64,000 bases of DNA, taken from positions 682,001-746,000 of the forward strand of contig NZ_JBHUPY010000001.1 in assembly GCF_042688385.1 (NCBI RefSeq). The letters are read 5' to 3'. Under the pieces are notes generated by a model. That model searched no databases. It had not been told where the DNA came from and was given only the letters and a program-made list of their open reading frames with translations. This DNA is from Herpetosiphon sp042688385 (GTDB lineage: Bacteria > Chloroflexota > Chloroflexia > Chloroflexales > Herpetosiphonaceae). The position numbers and the translations under genes were made by a program. Shown here one piece after another: positions 52,095 to 59,998 of this stretch. How positions within the stretch are numbered: position 1 is the first letter of the stretch; the number at the start of each line of letters is the position of its first letter.

Positions 52095-52495
52095 AGGGGC
52101 TGGGGATCGGGGATCAGGGATCAGGATGTTTAATCTACGAAGCACCAAAACCGCGAAGCGCGCGAAGGGAGACATGGCTATGGGCTATTGGAATTTCATA
52201 ATTCATCCCTCATAATTCTTCCTTTGTTTTAGCCACAGATTGGCACAGATTTTTAGGATTAGGTTCGTGCCATACCATTGCCAACAGTCAAGAGCCATAC
52301 TTGCTCTGCGTCTCTGCGTTAAAAACTGATTCACTCAGCACTGAAACCACGAAGCGCGCGAAGTTAATTTTTTTAGCCACGAATTCCACGAACAATGTTC
52401 CGATAGCCAATAGCCAATAGCCAATAGCCTTCCTTATCTTTTTATCCTTCATACTTTCGCTATGTTCTATGCTCTTTGTTCTATGTTCTTTCACG
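52095..52495. repeat. intergenic mosaic of short-period repeat words, block I
   Basis: Mostly minus-polarity words: accgcgaagcgcgcgaagg, ttcatccctcataattc, ctctgcgtctctgcgttaa, accacgaagcgcgcgaag, ccaatagccaatagcc, ctatgttctatgctctttgttc, after a gggggatcagggatcagg start. No gene is seen. Confidence 0.8.
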
Positions 52496-52553
52496 GTACA
52501 CAATTTGCTCACACAATGCTAGCGATTTCTGTTGATTTAGAAGGAATTTGTGT

Positions 52554-52823
52554 ATGTTGAAACCTATTTTTGGGATAGCGCGAGTCTTGTTAGCTGCCCA
52601 AGTTGGTTCGTATCTTGGCGATACGCCCAAGCATGGTGCTGGCACGCCCAAAGGCATGGCGCTTGGCCCAGTTAATGTCACGCTCTCGAATGTGGCACCA
52701 GCAGCCATTGTCGGCGTGCTCTGCGGCAATTCGATGATTTATTCGTTGCTGACCAGCTATGCCCTAAGCAGCATTATTGGCGATAAATTCGAGGAAACGG
52801 TGCTTACGCAAATTGGCCAATAA
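52554..52823 (+). CDS. small hypothetical protein
   Basis: An 89-residue protein not recognised. It has a hydrophobic N-terminus (IFGIARVLLAAQVGSYLG), a Gly/Pro/Thr-rich turn region, and a second hydrophobic stretch (APAAIVGVLCGNSMIYSLLTSYALSSIIG), so it may be membrane-associated. AAGGAA lies seven bases before the ATG at 52554. Its base composition and codons match the host background, unlike the AT-rich gene 97 bases downstream. It lies immediately before the foreign island and may mark its left border. Confidence 0.65.
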   Translation: MLKPIFGIARVLLAAQVGSYLGDTPKHGAGTPKGMALGPVNVTLSNVAPAAIVGVLCGNSMIYSLLTSYALSSIIGDKFEETVLTQIGQ

Positions 52824-52829
52824 AAAATG

Positions 52830-52907
52830 CTTCATAACAAGAGATTGAAACAAGCTAGTCTATATTGTAATATGGTAGCCTGACTGTTTCAATCTCTTGT
52901 TATGAAG
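52830..52907. promoter_or_regulatory. perfect 23-bp inverted repeat with promoter-like elements on both strands
   Basis: Arms at 52830-52852 and 52885-52907 are exact reverse complements separated by 32 bases, with a small ATATTGTAATAT palindrome inside. Plus strand: TTGAAA (52845-52850), 17 bp, TAATAT (52868-52873). Minus strand: TTGAAA in the right arm, 17 bp, TACAAT. The plus promoter would serve the STAND gene, whose AAAGGA begins at the end of the right arm. Arms end in ATTGAAAC-like sequence, as many CRISPR repeats do, but the orientation is inverted. Confidence 0.7.
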
Positions 52908-52920
52908 AAAGGAATAGAGC

Positions 52921-54978
52921 ATGACCAATTCTAACGAGAAGTCAATTGAAGTTAGAGAAAAACCAGGTATGCATAATGCTATAAACACTTCTCTTTTTGA
53001 TGATGATGAGATGATAATTATTCGTAAATTTAGTGCTGAATGGTTTATATCAACTGGAAATAAAATAGAGATTGGAAATAAAATAGGAGGTCGAAACAGA
53101 AGTGGTGAAATACCAACATATAAATATATAACAATGGTGCCATTAGCAAACTATAGAAATTTATTTAATTTAGAAAGAGAAATTATTTTAATATTTAGCC
53201 CATATGAGAGTTTTCAAGCAAGAACTTTAGATGCTATAGATGAAGTTGAAAAAAGATATCAAAGTCTTAGAATAGAGAAAATATGTGCTATAGTAATAAG
53301 TAAGGATAGGGATGTAAGAGTCAAGATAAATGATATATTAAAAGAAGAAAAAGAAATGAAGGTTATTATACCTTTTTCTTATCATGAATTTCAAGGAAAA
53401 GATGATTTTTTTATTCGAAATAGAATGCGAGAATACTTCTATACAAGAGATTTATTTGCTTTTGAATCACCTCTGAAAAAAGATATATTCTTCTTTGGTA
53501 GAAATAATCTTATTCATAATATAGTGAATAGACATGAATCTAATGAAAGTTCTGGATTATTTGGATTGAGGAAATCAGGAAAAACTTCAGTTATTCATGG
53601 TATTGAAAGAGTTCTAAGAAAACAAGGTGGAATAGTAGTTATTATAGATTGTCAAGATACATCGTTTCATAAGAGAAGATGGAATGAAGCATTATATTAT
53701 GTTATTTATCAGCTTTATTTAAATGTTAAGAATAATCAAAGTATATCATTATCAATAAAAGAAGAAAAATACTATACAGAAAAAGATGCTTCTATACTAT
53801 TTAACAATGAAATTACTAGAATATCGAAGAAAATGCAAAAAAATATACTATTAGTTTTTGATGAAATAGAGAATATCACATTCAATATTTCACCAACTGA
53901 GCATTGGAGAAATGGATTAGATTTTATATATTTTTGGCAGTCAATTAGAGCATCTTTTCAAAAAAATAATATATTTTCATTTTTAATTGTTGGTACTAAT
54001 TCTATGTGTATAGAAGCATCAAAAGTTAAAGGTTTTGATAATCCAATATTTAACCAAATTCCTTTTGAATATATATCAAAATTTGAATATCATGATACTA
54101 GAGAAATGGTTAGAAAGCTAGGTAGAATCATGGGATTACGATTTTCAGAGAATATTTACCCTAAACTGACTGATGATTTTGGTGGCCATCCCTTCTTAAT
54201 GAGACATTTGTGTAGTATAATCCATCGACAAACTGTTCAATATGACCGTCCAGTTGATATAGATATAACTGTTTATAATAAATGCAAATCTATATTTGAT
54301 AATAATTATGGAAGCTTTATGGAGATGATAATAGGTGTATTGACAGATTATTATAAAGATGAATATTCAATGTTAGAATATCTAGCAGGATCTGATTATG
54401 ATACATTCAATAGTTTTGTTGAACTATCAAATTCCTATATTAATCATTTACTTGGTTATAATATTATTGCAAAAGGTATTGAGAATTACTACTTTTTGAT
54501 TGATTCATTGAAAATATATCTTTTGAATAAAAATAAATATAAGAAAATAAATCTATCGAATGATGAAATGATTCAGGAAATATCTGAAAGGAGAAATAAA
54601 TTAGAACCACGATTAAGGAAAATGATAAAAATGATACTTATGACTAAATATGGTGAAAATACAGCAAAAGATATCATAATAAAACAATTGAAAACCAATA
54701 ATAGTAGAAGAAATAGAAATATACAAAGTATAGCATACAATGATGTTTTTAATCCAAAAATAGTTGATATATATTTTAATGATCTTATGAAGATTATTAT
54801 AGATAAATGGGATGATTTTCGTAATGTATTCGATAATAAAGATGAATTTGAATTAATGATGAAAATAATAAATAAATATCGTATGGATGCACATGCTAAA
54901 GATATTTCTTCTGAAGAAATGGATAGATTTAGAATTTGTATTTCTGCTATTGAAAAACAGGTAGATCTATTTTTATAG
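52921..54978 (+). CDS. STAND-type P-loop ATPase with HEPN-like C-terminus, foreign AT-rich gene
   Basis: This 685-residue protein is not assigned to a named family. The N-terminal part (1-180) is an unrecognised alpha/beta domain (ICAIVISKDRDV, VIIPFSYHEF). The ATPase (about 185-440) begins FFGRNNLIHNI, with Walker A GLRKSGKT (215-222), Walker B ILLVFDE (309-315), LIVGTN as sensor and GGHPFLMRHLC, all intact, as in ATPase_2/STAND proteins. The helical C-terminus ends with INKYRMDAHAKD (N651, R654, H658), resembling the R-x3-6-H of HEPN/Swt1 ribonucleases. G+C is about 25-30% with AGA and ATA codons, against about 50% around it, so it is transferred. AAAGGA precedes the ATG. A single-gene antiviral role is inferred, not shown. 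Confidence 0.8.
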   Translation: MTNSNEKSIEVREKPGMHNAINTSLFDDDEMIIIRKFSAEWFISTGNKIEIGNKIGGRNRSGEIPTYKYITMVPLANYRNLFNLEREIILIFSPYESFQARTLDAIDEVEKRYQSLRIEKICAIVISKDRDVRVKINDILKEEKEMKVIIPFSYHEFQGKDDFFIRNRMREYFYTRDLFAFESPLKKDIFFFGRNNLIHNIVNRHESNESSGLFGLRKSGKTSVIHGIERVLRKQGGIVVIIDCQDTSFHKRRWNEALYYVIYQLYLNVKNNQSISLSIKEEKYYTEKDASILFNNEITRISKKMQKNILLVFDEIENITFNISPTEHWRNGLDFIYFWQSIRASFQKNNIFSFLIVGTNSMCIEASKVKGFDNPIFNQIPFEYISKFEYHDTREMVRKLGRIMGLRFSENIYPKLTDDFGGHPFLMRHLCSIIHRQTVQYDRPVDIDITVYNKCKSIFDNNYGSFMEMIIGVLTDYYKDEYSMLEYLAGSDYDTFNSFVELSNSYINHLLGYNIIAKGIENYYFLIDSLKIYLLNKNKYKKINLSNDEMIQEISERRNKLEPRLRKMIKMILMTKYGENTAKDIIIKQLKTNNSRRNRNIQSIAYNDVFNPKIVDIYFNDLMKIIIDKWDDFRNVFDNKDEFELMMKIINKYRMDAHAKDISSEEMDRFRICISAIEKQVDLFL

Positions 54979-54987
54979 ATATAAAGT

Positions 54988-55037
54988 AGGATTAGATAAG
55001 CTATTTATACTTATCTAATCCTATTATTTTTTATTTG
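54988..55037. terminator. terminator at the right end of the AT-rich island
   Basis: AGGATTAGATAAG and CTTATCTAATCCT form a perfect 13-bp stem (9-base loop), followed by ATTATTTTTTATTT on the plus side. It lies ten bases after the STAND gene and between it and the convergent response-regulator gene, whose stop it touches. Confidence 0.88.
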
Positions 55038-55834
55038 CCTTGGGGTGGCTCGACCGCCAAAACATAGCCAGTGCCACGCACGGTCAAAATATAGCGTGGG
55101 TTTGATGGATCTGGCTCGATCTTTTGGCGCAAGTGATAGATATGCGGCTTGAGCAATTCGGCTGCTTCGCTGCTTTCAGCCTCGTAGCCTTGAGCGCAAC
55201 GCAACAAATTGGCGTAGCTCATCACCAGGCCTGCTTGCTGGGCCAAACAGCTCAACAAACGAAACTCAGTTGGGGTAAGATTTAATGTTTGATCGCCGAG
55301 GCGCGCCATTTGTCGCCACAGGCCAATTTCCAGCTCGCCAACCCGAATCCATTGATCGCCTGCTGGCTGTTGGCTGGTTGGCTCGCTTGGCTCTTGTTGC
55401 TTGCCGCCAAGCTCGCCGACGACAGTTTGCAGGGTCGTCATTAAGCTCTTTTTATGGCGCTGCTCTGCTTGCGCTTCGAGCGCACTCTTGACTCGCGCCA
55501 GCACATCTTGCGGGCTTGAGGTTTTGAGCATATAGTCGAACACGCCCAAGTGAATGCCTTCGATGGCACTATCAAGCGAACCATGGCCAGTCAAAATCAA
55601 GATTGCTGCATCAGGATAACGTTCGCGCACCCGTTGGGCAACCGTAATGCCATCGACTCCAGGCAAGCGCAAATCCAGAAGAAACAGATCAAACGGGCGT
55701 TGGGCAATTCGGTCGAGGGCTTCTTCGCCGCTATCGGCTGTTTGCACGTCGTAGCCGCGGCGGCGCAGCAAATCGCCAAGCGTGGCGCGAATCGGAAATT
55801 CATCATCAACCAATAATATCGAAGCTTGACTCAT
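55031..55834 (-). CDS. response regulator with winged-helix output domain
   Basis: A 267-residue regulator. The receiver has VDDEFPIRATL, phosphoacceptor Asp in LFLLDLRLPGVDG, LTGHGS and the Lys of YMLKTSS. The linker (about 120-165) is Gln/Glu-rich. The C-terminal OmpR-like winged helix has LTPTEFRLLSCLAQ, a HIYHLRQKIEPD helix and TVRGTGYVLA. AGGAG precedes the ATG. It starts nine bases after the kinase gene, so the two form a two-component operon with the kinase first. The target is unknown. Confidence 0.93.
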   Translation of the reverse strand: MSQASILLVDDEFPIRATLGDLLRRRGYDVQTADSGEEALDRIAQRPFDLFLLDLRLPGVDGITVAQRVRERYPDAAILILTGHGSLDSAIEGIHLGVFDYMLKTSSPQDVLARVKSALEAQAEQRHKKSLMTTLQTVVGELGGKQQEPSEPTSQQPAGDQWIRVGELEIGLWRQMARLGDQTLNLTPTEFRLLSCLAQQAGLVMSYANLLRCAQGYEAESSEAAELLKPHIYHLRQKIEPDPSNPRYILTVRGTGYVLAVEPPQGK

Positions 55835-55843
55835 TGGGTACTC

Positions 55844-57025
55844 CTAGCTAGGTTGGTAGGGCAGCACAACACGGAAGGTCGAGCCAACCCCAACGGTGCT
55901 GTCAACCTCGATTTGGCCGCCATGCTGGGTTACAATATGGGCACTAATCGGTAAACCAAGACCAGTTCCATTGGGTTTGTTGGTAAAAAATGGCTCAAAC
56001 AGATGCGCCCGAATATCATCAGGAATCCCTGTTCCCGTATCGCAAATTTCGATGGTCGCAAAGCTTGTGGCGGCCTCGGTTGTGACGGTTAATGTGCCAC
56101 CAGCCGTCATCGCCTCAAGCGCATTCAGCACCAAATTCAAAAACACTTGACGTAATTGATCAGCATTGCATACCACTGCTGGCAGTTGTGGGTCGGGCGT
56201 AAAGGTGATCACGGTATTATTATGCCGTGCGTGTAGGCCTGCTAACGCCAAGGTTTCTTCAATAATTTCATTGAGATCGGTCGGAGCCATCTCGCCGCGC
56301 ATTGGCCGATAGAAATCACGCATGCGCTCAATAATGCCAGCAATTCGCGTCAATTGATCGCGGGCCAATTGCATAATCGGCGATTCGCGCAAATCGTCGG
56401 GCAAATCTTCTTCGAGCAAGAGCAAGGCATTGCGCGCCGCATACAGCGGATTATTAATTTCATGGGCAATCGAAGCTGAAAGTTGGCCAACCGCTGCCAA
56501 GCGTGCGCCTTGCAACAAGGCTGCTTCGGCGGCGCTGACGCGCTGGGTCAAGCGATGTTCGTGCTCTTTGGCCAGTTTCTTTTGCTCGGTTACATCGCGC
56601 ACGACGGCAATAATTAATAATTGCTCGCTGGTTTTCAATGGGCTAAGGCTAATTTCGGTGTAAAACTCGCTGCCATCGCTACGTTTCGCCAAGAGGTCGC
56701 TGCCAATGCCCATTGGGCGGGTGCGTGGCTCTTGCGTGTAATTGCTGCGGTAGGCGACGTGAACGCCGCGCACGCGCTCGGGAATCAATATTTCAATCGG
56801 CTGGCCAATCATCGATTCGCGCTCATAGCCAAATATGGCCTCGGCTTGGGCATTGACGACCACAATCACGCCGCGGGCATTCACAATGACTACGCCATCG
56901 GGTGCGGCTTCAAGCAAGCTTTGAAAAAGCGGCTCGGCAGGTTGAGTGGCCAGTTGATGGCGCAATAACTCAACTTCGCGTTTAAGGCTGGCGTTTTCCG
57001 TTTCAAGCTGTTCATGACTCAGCAT
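55844..57025 (-). CDS. PAS-domain sensor histidine kinase (NtrB-like)
   Basis: A 393-residue soluble kinase with no membrane segment. An N-terminal coiled-coil (about 1-30) is followed by a PAS/PAC domain (about 30-155), a His-box helix with SIAHEINNPLYAA, N box LVLNALEAM, G1 ICDTGTGIPDD, F box FEPFFTNK and G2 GTGLGLPISAH. The HEINNPL box is the NtrB/HisKA type. It is paired with the following regulator at a nine-base gap. A cytoplasmic signal is implied by the absence of a membrane anchor. Confidence 0.94.
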   Translation of the reverse strand: MLSHEQLETENASLKREVELLRHQLATQPAEPLFQSLLEAAPDGVVIVNARGVIVVVNAQAEAIFGYERESMIGQPIEILIPERVRGVHVAYRSNYTQEPRTRPMGIGSDLLAKRSDGSEFYTEISLSPLKTSEQLLIIAVVRDVTEQKKLAKEHEHRLTQRVSAAEAALLQGARLAAVGQLSASIAHEINNPLYAARNALLLLEEDLPDDLRESPIMQLARDQLTRIAGIIERMRDFYRPMRGEMAPTDLNEIIEETLALAGLHARHNNTVITFTPDPQLPAVVCNADQLRQVFLNLVLNALEAMTAGGTLTVTTEAATSFATIEICDTGTGIPDDIRAHLFEPFFTNKPNGTGLGLPISAHIVTQHGGQIEVDSTVGVGSTFRVVLPYQPS

Positions 57026-57064
57026 ACCAAAAACTCCCTTGAATGATTGGCAATCATAGCATAT

Positions 57065-57405
57065 TTGAGGGCGAGGGGTCAGGGGTCAGGGGTCAGGGTT
57101 GAGCTACGAAGGGATATGTGGCTATTGGCTATTGGCTTTTGGCTATCGGAAGCTTGTTGGGTACTACATGAATTCCGCCACATTTCATCGCTCATAATTC
57201 ATCCTTCATCCTTCTCTCTGCACCTCTGCGTTAATATTGATCCACGAAGGACACGAAGAGCACGAAGGATGGAAACCACGAAGAACGCGAAGAGCGTGAA
57301 GGTTAGGTTGGCGATGGGCTATTGATTTTTGATTTTTGACCTCTGACTTCTGCCTTTTGCCTTCCTCATTCATCCCTCATAATTCATAATTCATCCTTTA
57401 TTGCT
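57065..57405. repeat. intergenic mosaic of short-period repeat words, block J
   Basis: Between divergent kinase and DUF697-like genes: a gggg-tcaggggtcagg run, ggctattggctattggc, then minus-polarity ttcatcgctcataattcatccttcatcc, ctctgcacctctgcgttaa, ccacgaaggacacgaagagcacgaagg, ttttgacctctgacttctgcc. No gene is seen. Confidence 0.8.
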
Positions 57406-57467
57406 GGCCTAAATTATGCTAAACTAGCAGGCTCGCTCATATGTGTCTGAGTAGCCTAAAGTGCCTA

Positions 57468-57476
57468 TGTTATAAT
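57468..57476 (+). promoter_or_regulatory. extended -10 promoter of the DUF697-like gene
   Basis: TGT followed by a perfect TATAAT (57471-57476) is an extended -10 element about 30 bases before the GTG start, just after repeat block J. There is no good -35. Confidence 0.5.
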
Positions 57477-57505
57477 GCAGTACATTCATATGCCGAGGAG
57501 GATGT

Positions 57506-58669
57506 GTGAGCCGCTTCAGCGATGTCACCAACATTTGGTCAACCATCAAAGAAATCGATGTGCGCGATATTCGCGATCAAGCTGATCTGCCGTGTCGGAT
57601 TGCGCTGCTGGGCCATGCTACCTTCGGGCGCGATTTGATTATGCGTTTGTTGACGCTTGGCGCGCAACGCTTTCCAGCCCGCACTCCCCAAGTGAGCATT
57701 ATCGATTTACCGCTAGGCCGTGAGCAAGCAGTCGATCTCAATCGGGTCGATTTGGTGCTGTTAACGCTCGATGCTAGCCAAGCCTTGAGCTACGACGAAT
57801 TTCTGGCCTACGAAAAATTGGCGATTCTGCCGATTCCGCTCTTGATTGCGGTTTGGGGTACAGATTTGCCCAAAAGCTCCGACAGCACGCACCAAGCAGA
57901 TTTGCAAGCCTCACCGGCGGTGTTGCTTGATCCGCAAGCCGATCCGGCGAGCCAACGCAAAGCGCTGGCCAAAGCTGTGCTCGAACTCTTGCCTGAATCG
58001 TTGCATATTGCCGCCGCGCGGCGCTACCCGGGCTTGCGCAGCGAAGTAACCAATAGCCTGCTGAGCAGTGTGGCGCTGAGCAATGCCACATTTGCTTTCA
58101 CGTCGGGCTTGCCTGAAATGATTCCTGTATTAAACTTGCCATTAAACGCCGCCGATATGTTGGTGCTGACCAAAAATCAGGCTCTTTTGGCGTATCGGGT
58201 GGCGTTGGCGATGGGTGCTGAAGGCGATTTCAGCGCCATGATTCGCGAACTGCTGCCAGTGGTTGGCGGTGGTTTTCTCTGGCGGCAACTTGCGCGCCAG
58301 TTGGTGGGCTTGATTCCGGGCATTGGCTTATTGCCCAAAGTTGCGGTAGCCTACGCTGGCACGTTTGTAACTGGCATTGCTGCGTGGCGTTGGTACGAAC
58401 GCGGCGAACTGATCAGCAAAGCCGAATTACAAAGCTTGGTCAAAACGGCTTTAGAAGAAGGGCGACAACGGGCAAAGGCGCTCATTGGCAATCGTAAATC
58501 AGCCGATAATGATCCTACTTCAGCGGCGAAACCTGGTTTGCGCCAACGGCTTGGTAGCTTGCTAAACCCCAAGAATTGGTTTAAGGCGATTCGGGGCCGT
58601 TTCAAGCGCAAACCCAAACAGGTACACCAACCAGCAGAGTCAAACGATCAGTCCAATTCTGCTGCTTAA
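57506..58669 (+). CDS. DUF697-like protein with degenerate GTPase-like N-terminus
   Basis: A 387-residue protein. Residues 29-125 resemble a Ras-like GTPase fold, but the P-loop reads GHATFGRDLIM without GKS/T, and the NKxD place reads VWGTDL, so nucleotide binding is doubtful. The middle (about 190-310) has hydrophobic segments with PLNAADMLVLTKNQALLAYRVALAMG, given in part as AADMLVLTKNQALLAYRVA, and LVGLIPGIGLLP, as in DUF697/YcjF proteins. The tail is basic and disordered. GAGGAGGA precedes the GTG. It is 21 bases before murA and so is probably cotranscribed; a role at the envelope is possible. Confidence 0.75.
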   Translation: MSRFSDVTNIWSTIKEIDVRDIRDQADLPCRIALLGHATFGRDLIMRLLTLGAQRFPARTPQVSIIDLPLGREQAVDLNRVDLVLLTLDASQALSYDEFLAYEKLAILPIPLLIAVWGTDLPKSSDSTHQADLQASPAVLLDPQADPASQRKALAKAVLELLPESLHIAAARRYPGLRSEVTNSLLSSVALSNATFAFTSGLPEMIPVLNLPLNAADMLVLTKNQALLAYRVALAMGAEGDFSAMIRELLPVVGGGFLWRQLARQLVGLIPGIGLLPKVAVAYAGTFVTGIAAWRWYERGELISKAELQSLVKTALEEGRQRAKALIGNRKSADNDPTSAAKPGLRQRLGSLLNPKNWFKAIRGRFKRKPKQVHQPAESNDQSNSAA

Positions 58670-58690
58670 TCACATTGAGGATTATCATTC

Positions 58691-59977
58691 GTGGAAACCT
58701 TTGTCATTGAAGGCGGTCATCGCCTGAGCGGGACAATTACACCTGCCGGAAACAAAAATGCCGCCTTGCCATTATTGGCAGCCTGTTTGCTCAGCGACCA
58801 ACCAGTTATTTTGCGCAATATGCCCGATATTGCCGATGTGCGGGTCAAAGTTCAATTATTACAATCATTAGGCATCGAATGTAGCTGGCTTGAAGATAAT
58901 GTGTTGCGGGTGCACGCCGCCACGATCAATACCTCTGAGCCGGATATTGCGCTGGCACGGCGGATTCGAACCTCGATTTTGCTGGCTGGGCCATTGTTGG
59001 TGCGCACTGGGCGTGCAGTATTGGCCCGACCAGGCGGCGATTCGATTGGTCATCGGCGTTTAGATACCCACTTTCTGGCCTTGGTTGCCTTGGGTGCCGA
59101 AGTTGAAGTGACCAAACAAGCCTATGAATTGCAAACCAATGGCCTTGTTGGCACCGACATTTTCCTTGATGAAATGAGCGTTACTGGCACTGAACAGGCG
59201 ATTATGGCTGCCGTTTTGGCCAATGGCACGACCACAATTGTCAACGCCGCATCAGAACCACACGTCCAAGATTTGTGTCGCTGTTTGTTTGCCATGGGCG
59301 CAAAAATCACTGGCATCGGTACCAATACCTTGCAAATTCAAGGCGTTTCGCGGCTCAACGGCACCGAATATACGCTCGGCCCCGACTTTATGGAGGTCGG
59401 CTCGTTCATCGGGTTGGCCGCTGTGACTGGTAGCAACATTCGCATCGCCAACGCGCGGCCTGAAGAACACCGCATGACACGGATTATGTTTGGGCGGTTG
59501 GGTGTAACTTGGCAGGATGAAGGCCCAGATATTGTGATTCCTGGCGATCAAGAGCTGCGCGTGCGCGACGATTTGCATGGCGTTGTGCCCAAAATCGATG
59601 ATATGCCATGGCCTGGCTTTCCACCAGATCTGATGAGCATTGCTTTGGTGATTGCGACCCAAGCCCAAGGCACGGTGCTGATTCACGAAAAAATGTTTGA
59701 TGGCCGCTTATTCTTTGTCGATAAATTGCTGAGCATGGGCGCACGGGTCATTTTGTGCGATCCGCATCGGGCGGTGGTGGTTGGCCCTGCCAAACTTTTT
59801 GGCGAACGCCTGACCAGCCCCGATATTCGGGCGGGTATGGCCTTAGTGATTGCTGCATTGTGTGCCAAAGGTACAAGCATAATTTCGAATATTGCCCAAA
59901 TTGATCGGGGCTACCAACGAATTGAACAACGGCTGGCTGCGCTTGGGGCGCGGATCGAACGCCGTCCTGCTGAATAA
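58691..59977 (+). CDS. murA: UDP-N-acetylglucosamine 1-carboxyvinyltransferase
   Basis: MurA transfers enolpyruvate to UDP-GlcNAc, the first committed step of peptidoglycan synthesis. The 428-residue protein has the catalytic Lys-Asn in PAGNKNAALPLLAA, the flexible loop ARPGGDSIGHRRLDTH, PDLMSIAL with Asp, and IDRGYQRIEQRL. The loop residue that is Cys115 in E. coli is Asp (D117), as in mycobacteria, which by family precedent gives intrinsic fosfomycin resistance. GTG start; 21-base gaps on both sides tie it to the DUF697-like and NtrC-like genes. Confidence 0.97.
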   Translation: METFVIEGGHRLSGTITPAGNKNAALPLLAACLLSDQPVILRNMPDIADVRVKVQLLQSLGIECSWLEDNVLRVHAATINTSEPDIALARRIRTSILLAGPLLVRTGRAVLARPGGDSIGHRRLDTHFLALVALGAEVEVTKQAYELQTNGLVGTDIFLDEMSVTGTEQAIMAAVLANGTTTIVNAASEPHVQDLCRCLFAMGAKITGIGTNTLQIQGVSRLNGTEYTLGPDFMEVGSFIGLAAVTGSNIRIANARPEEHRMTRIMFGRLGVTWQDEGPDIVIPGDQELRVRDDLHGVVPKIDDMPWPGFPPDLMSIALVIATQAQGTVLIHEKMFDGRLFFVDKLLSMGARVILCDPHRAVVVGPAKLFGERLTSPDIRAGMALVIAALCAKGTSIISNIAQIDRGYQRIEQRLAALGARIERRPAE

Positions 59978-59998
59978 TGGCCTTTAAGGAGGGTCGGT

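Noticed and set aside
52830..52907. The 23-bp repeats as a minimal CRISPR array
   Set aside because: The two copies are inverted, not direct, there is no third copy or leader, and no cas gene is in the window.
52830..52907. The same inverted repeat as an intrinsic terminator
   Set aside because: There is no T-run on either side, and it lies where a promoter fits better.
52824..55030. Prophage or insertion sequence as the origin of the AT-rich segment
   Set aside because: No integrase, transposase, structural phage gene or target-site duplication is visible; only one gene with regulatory ends is present.
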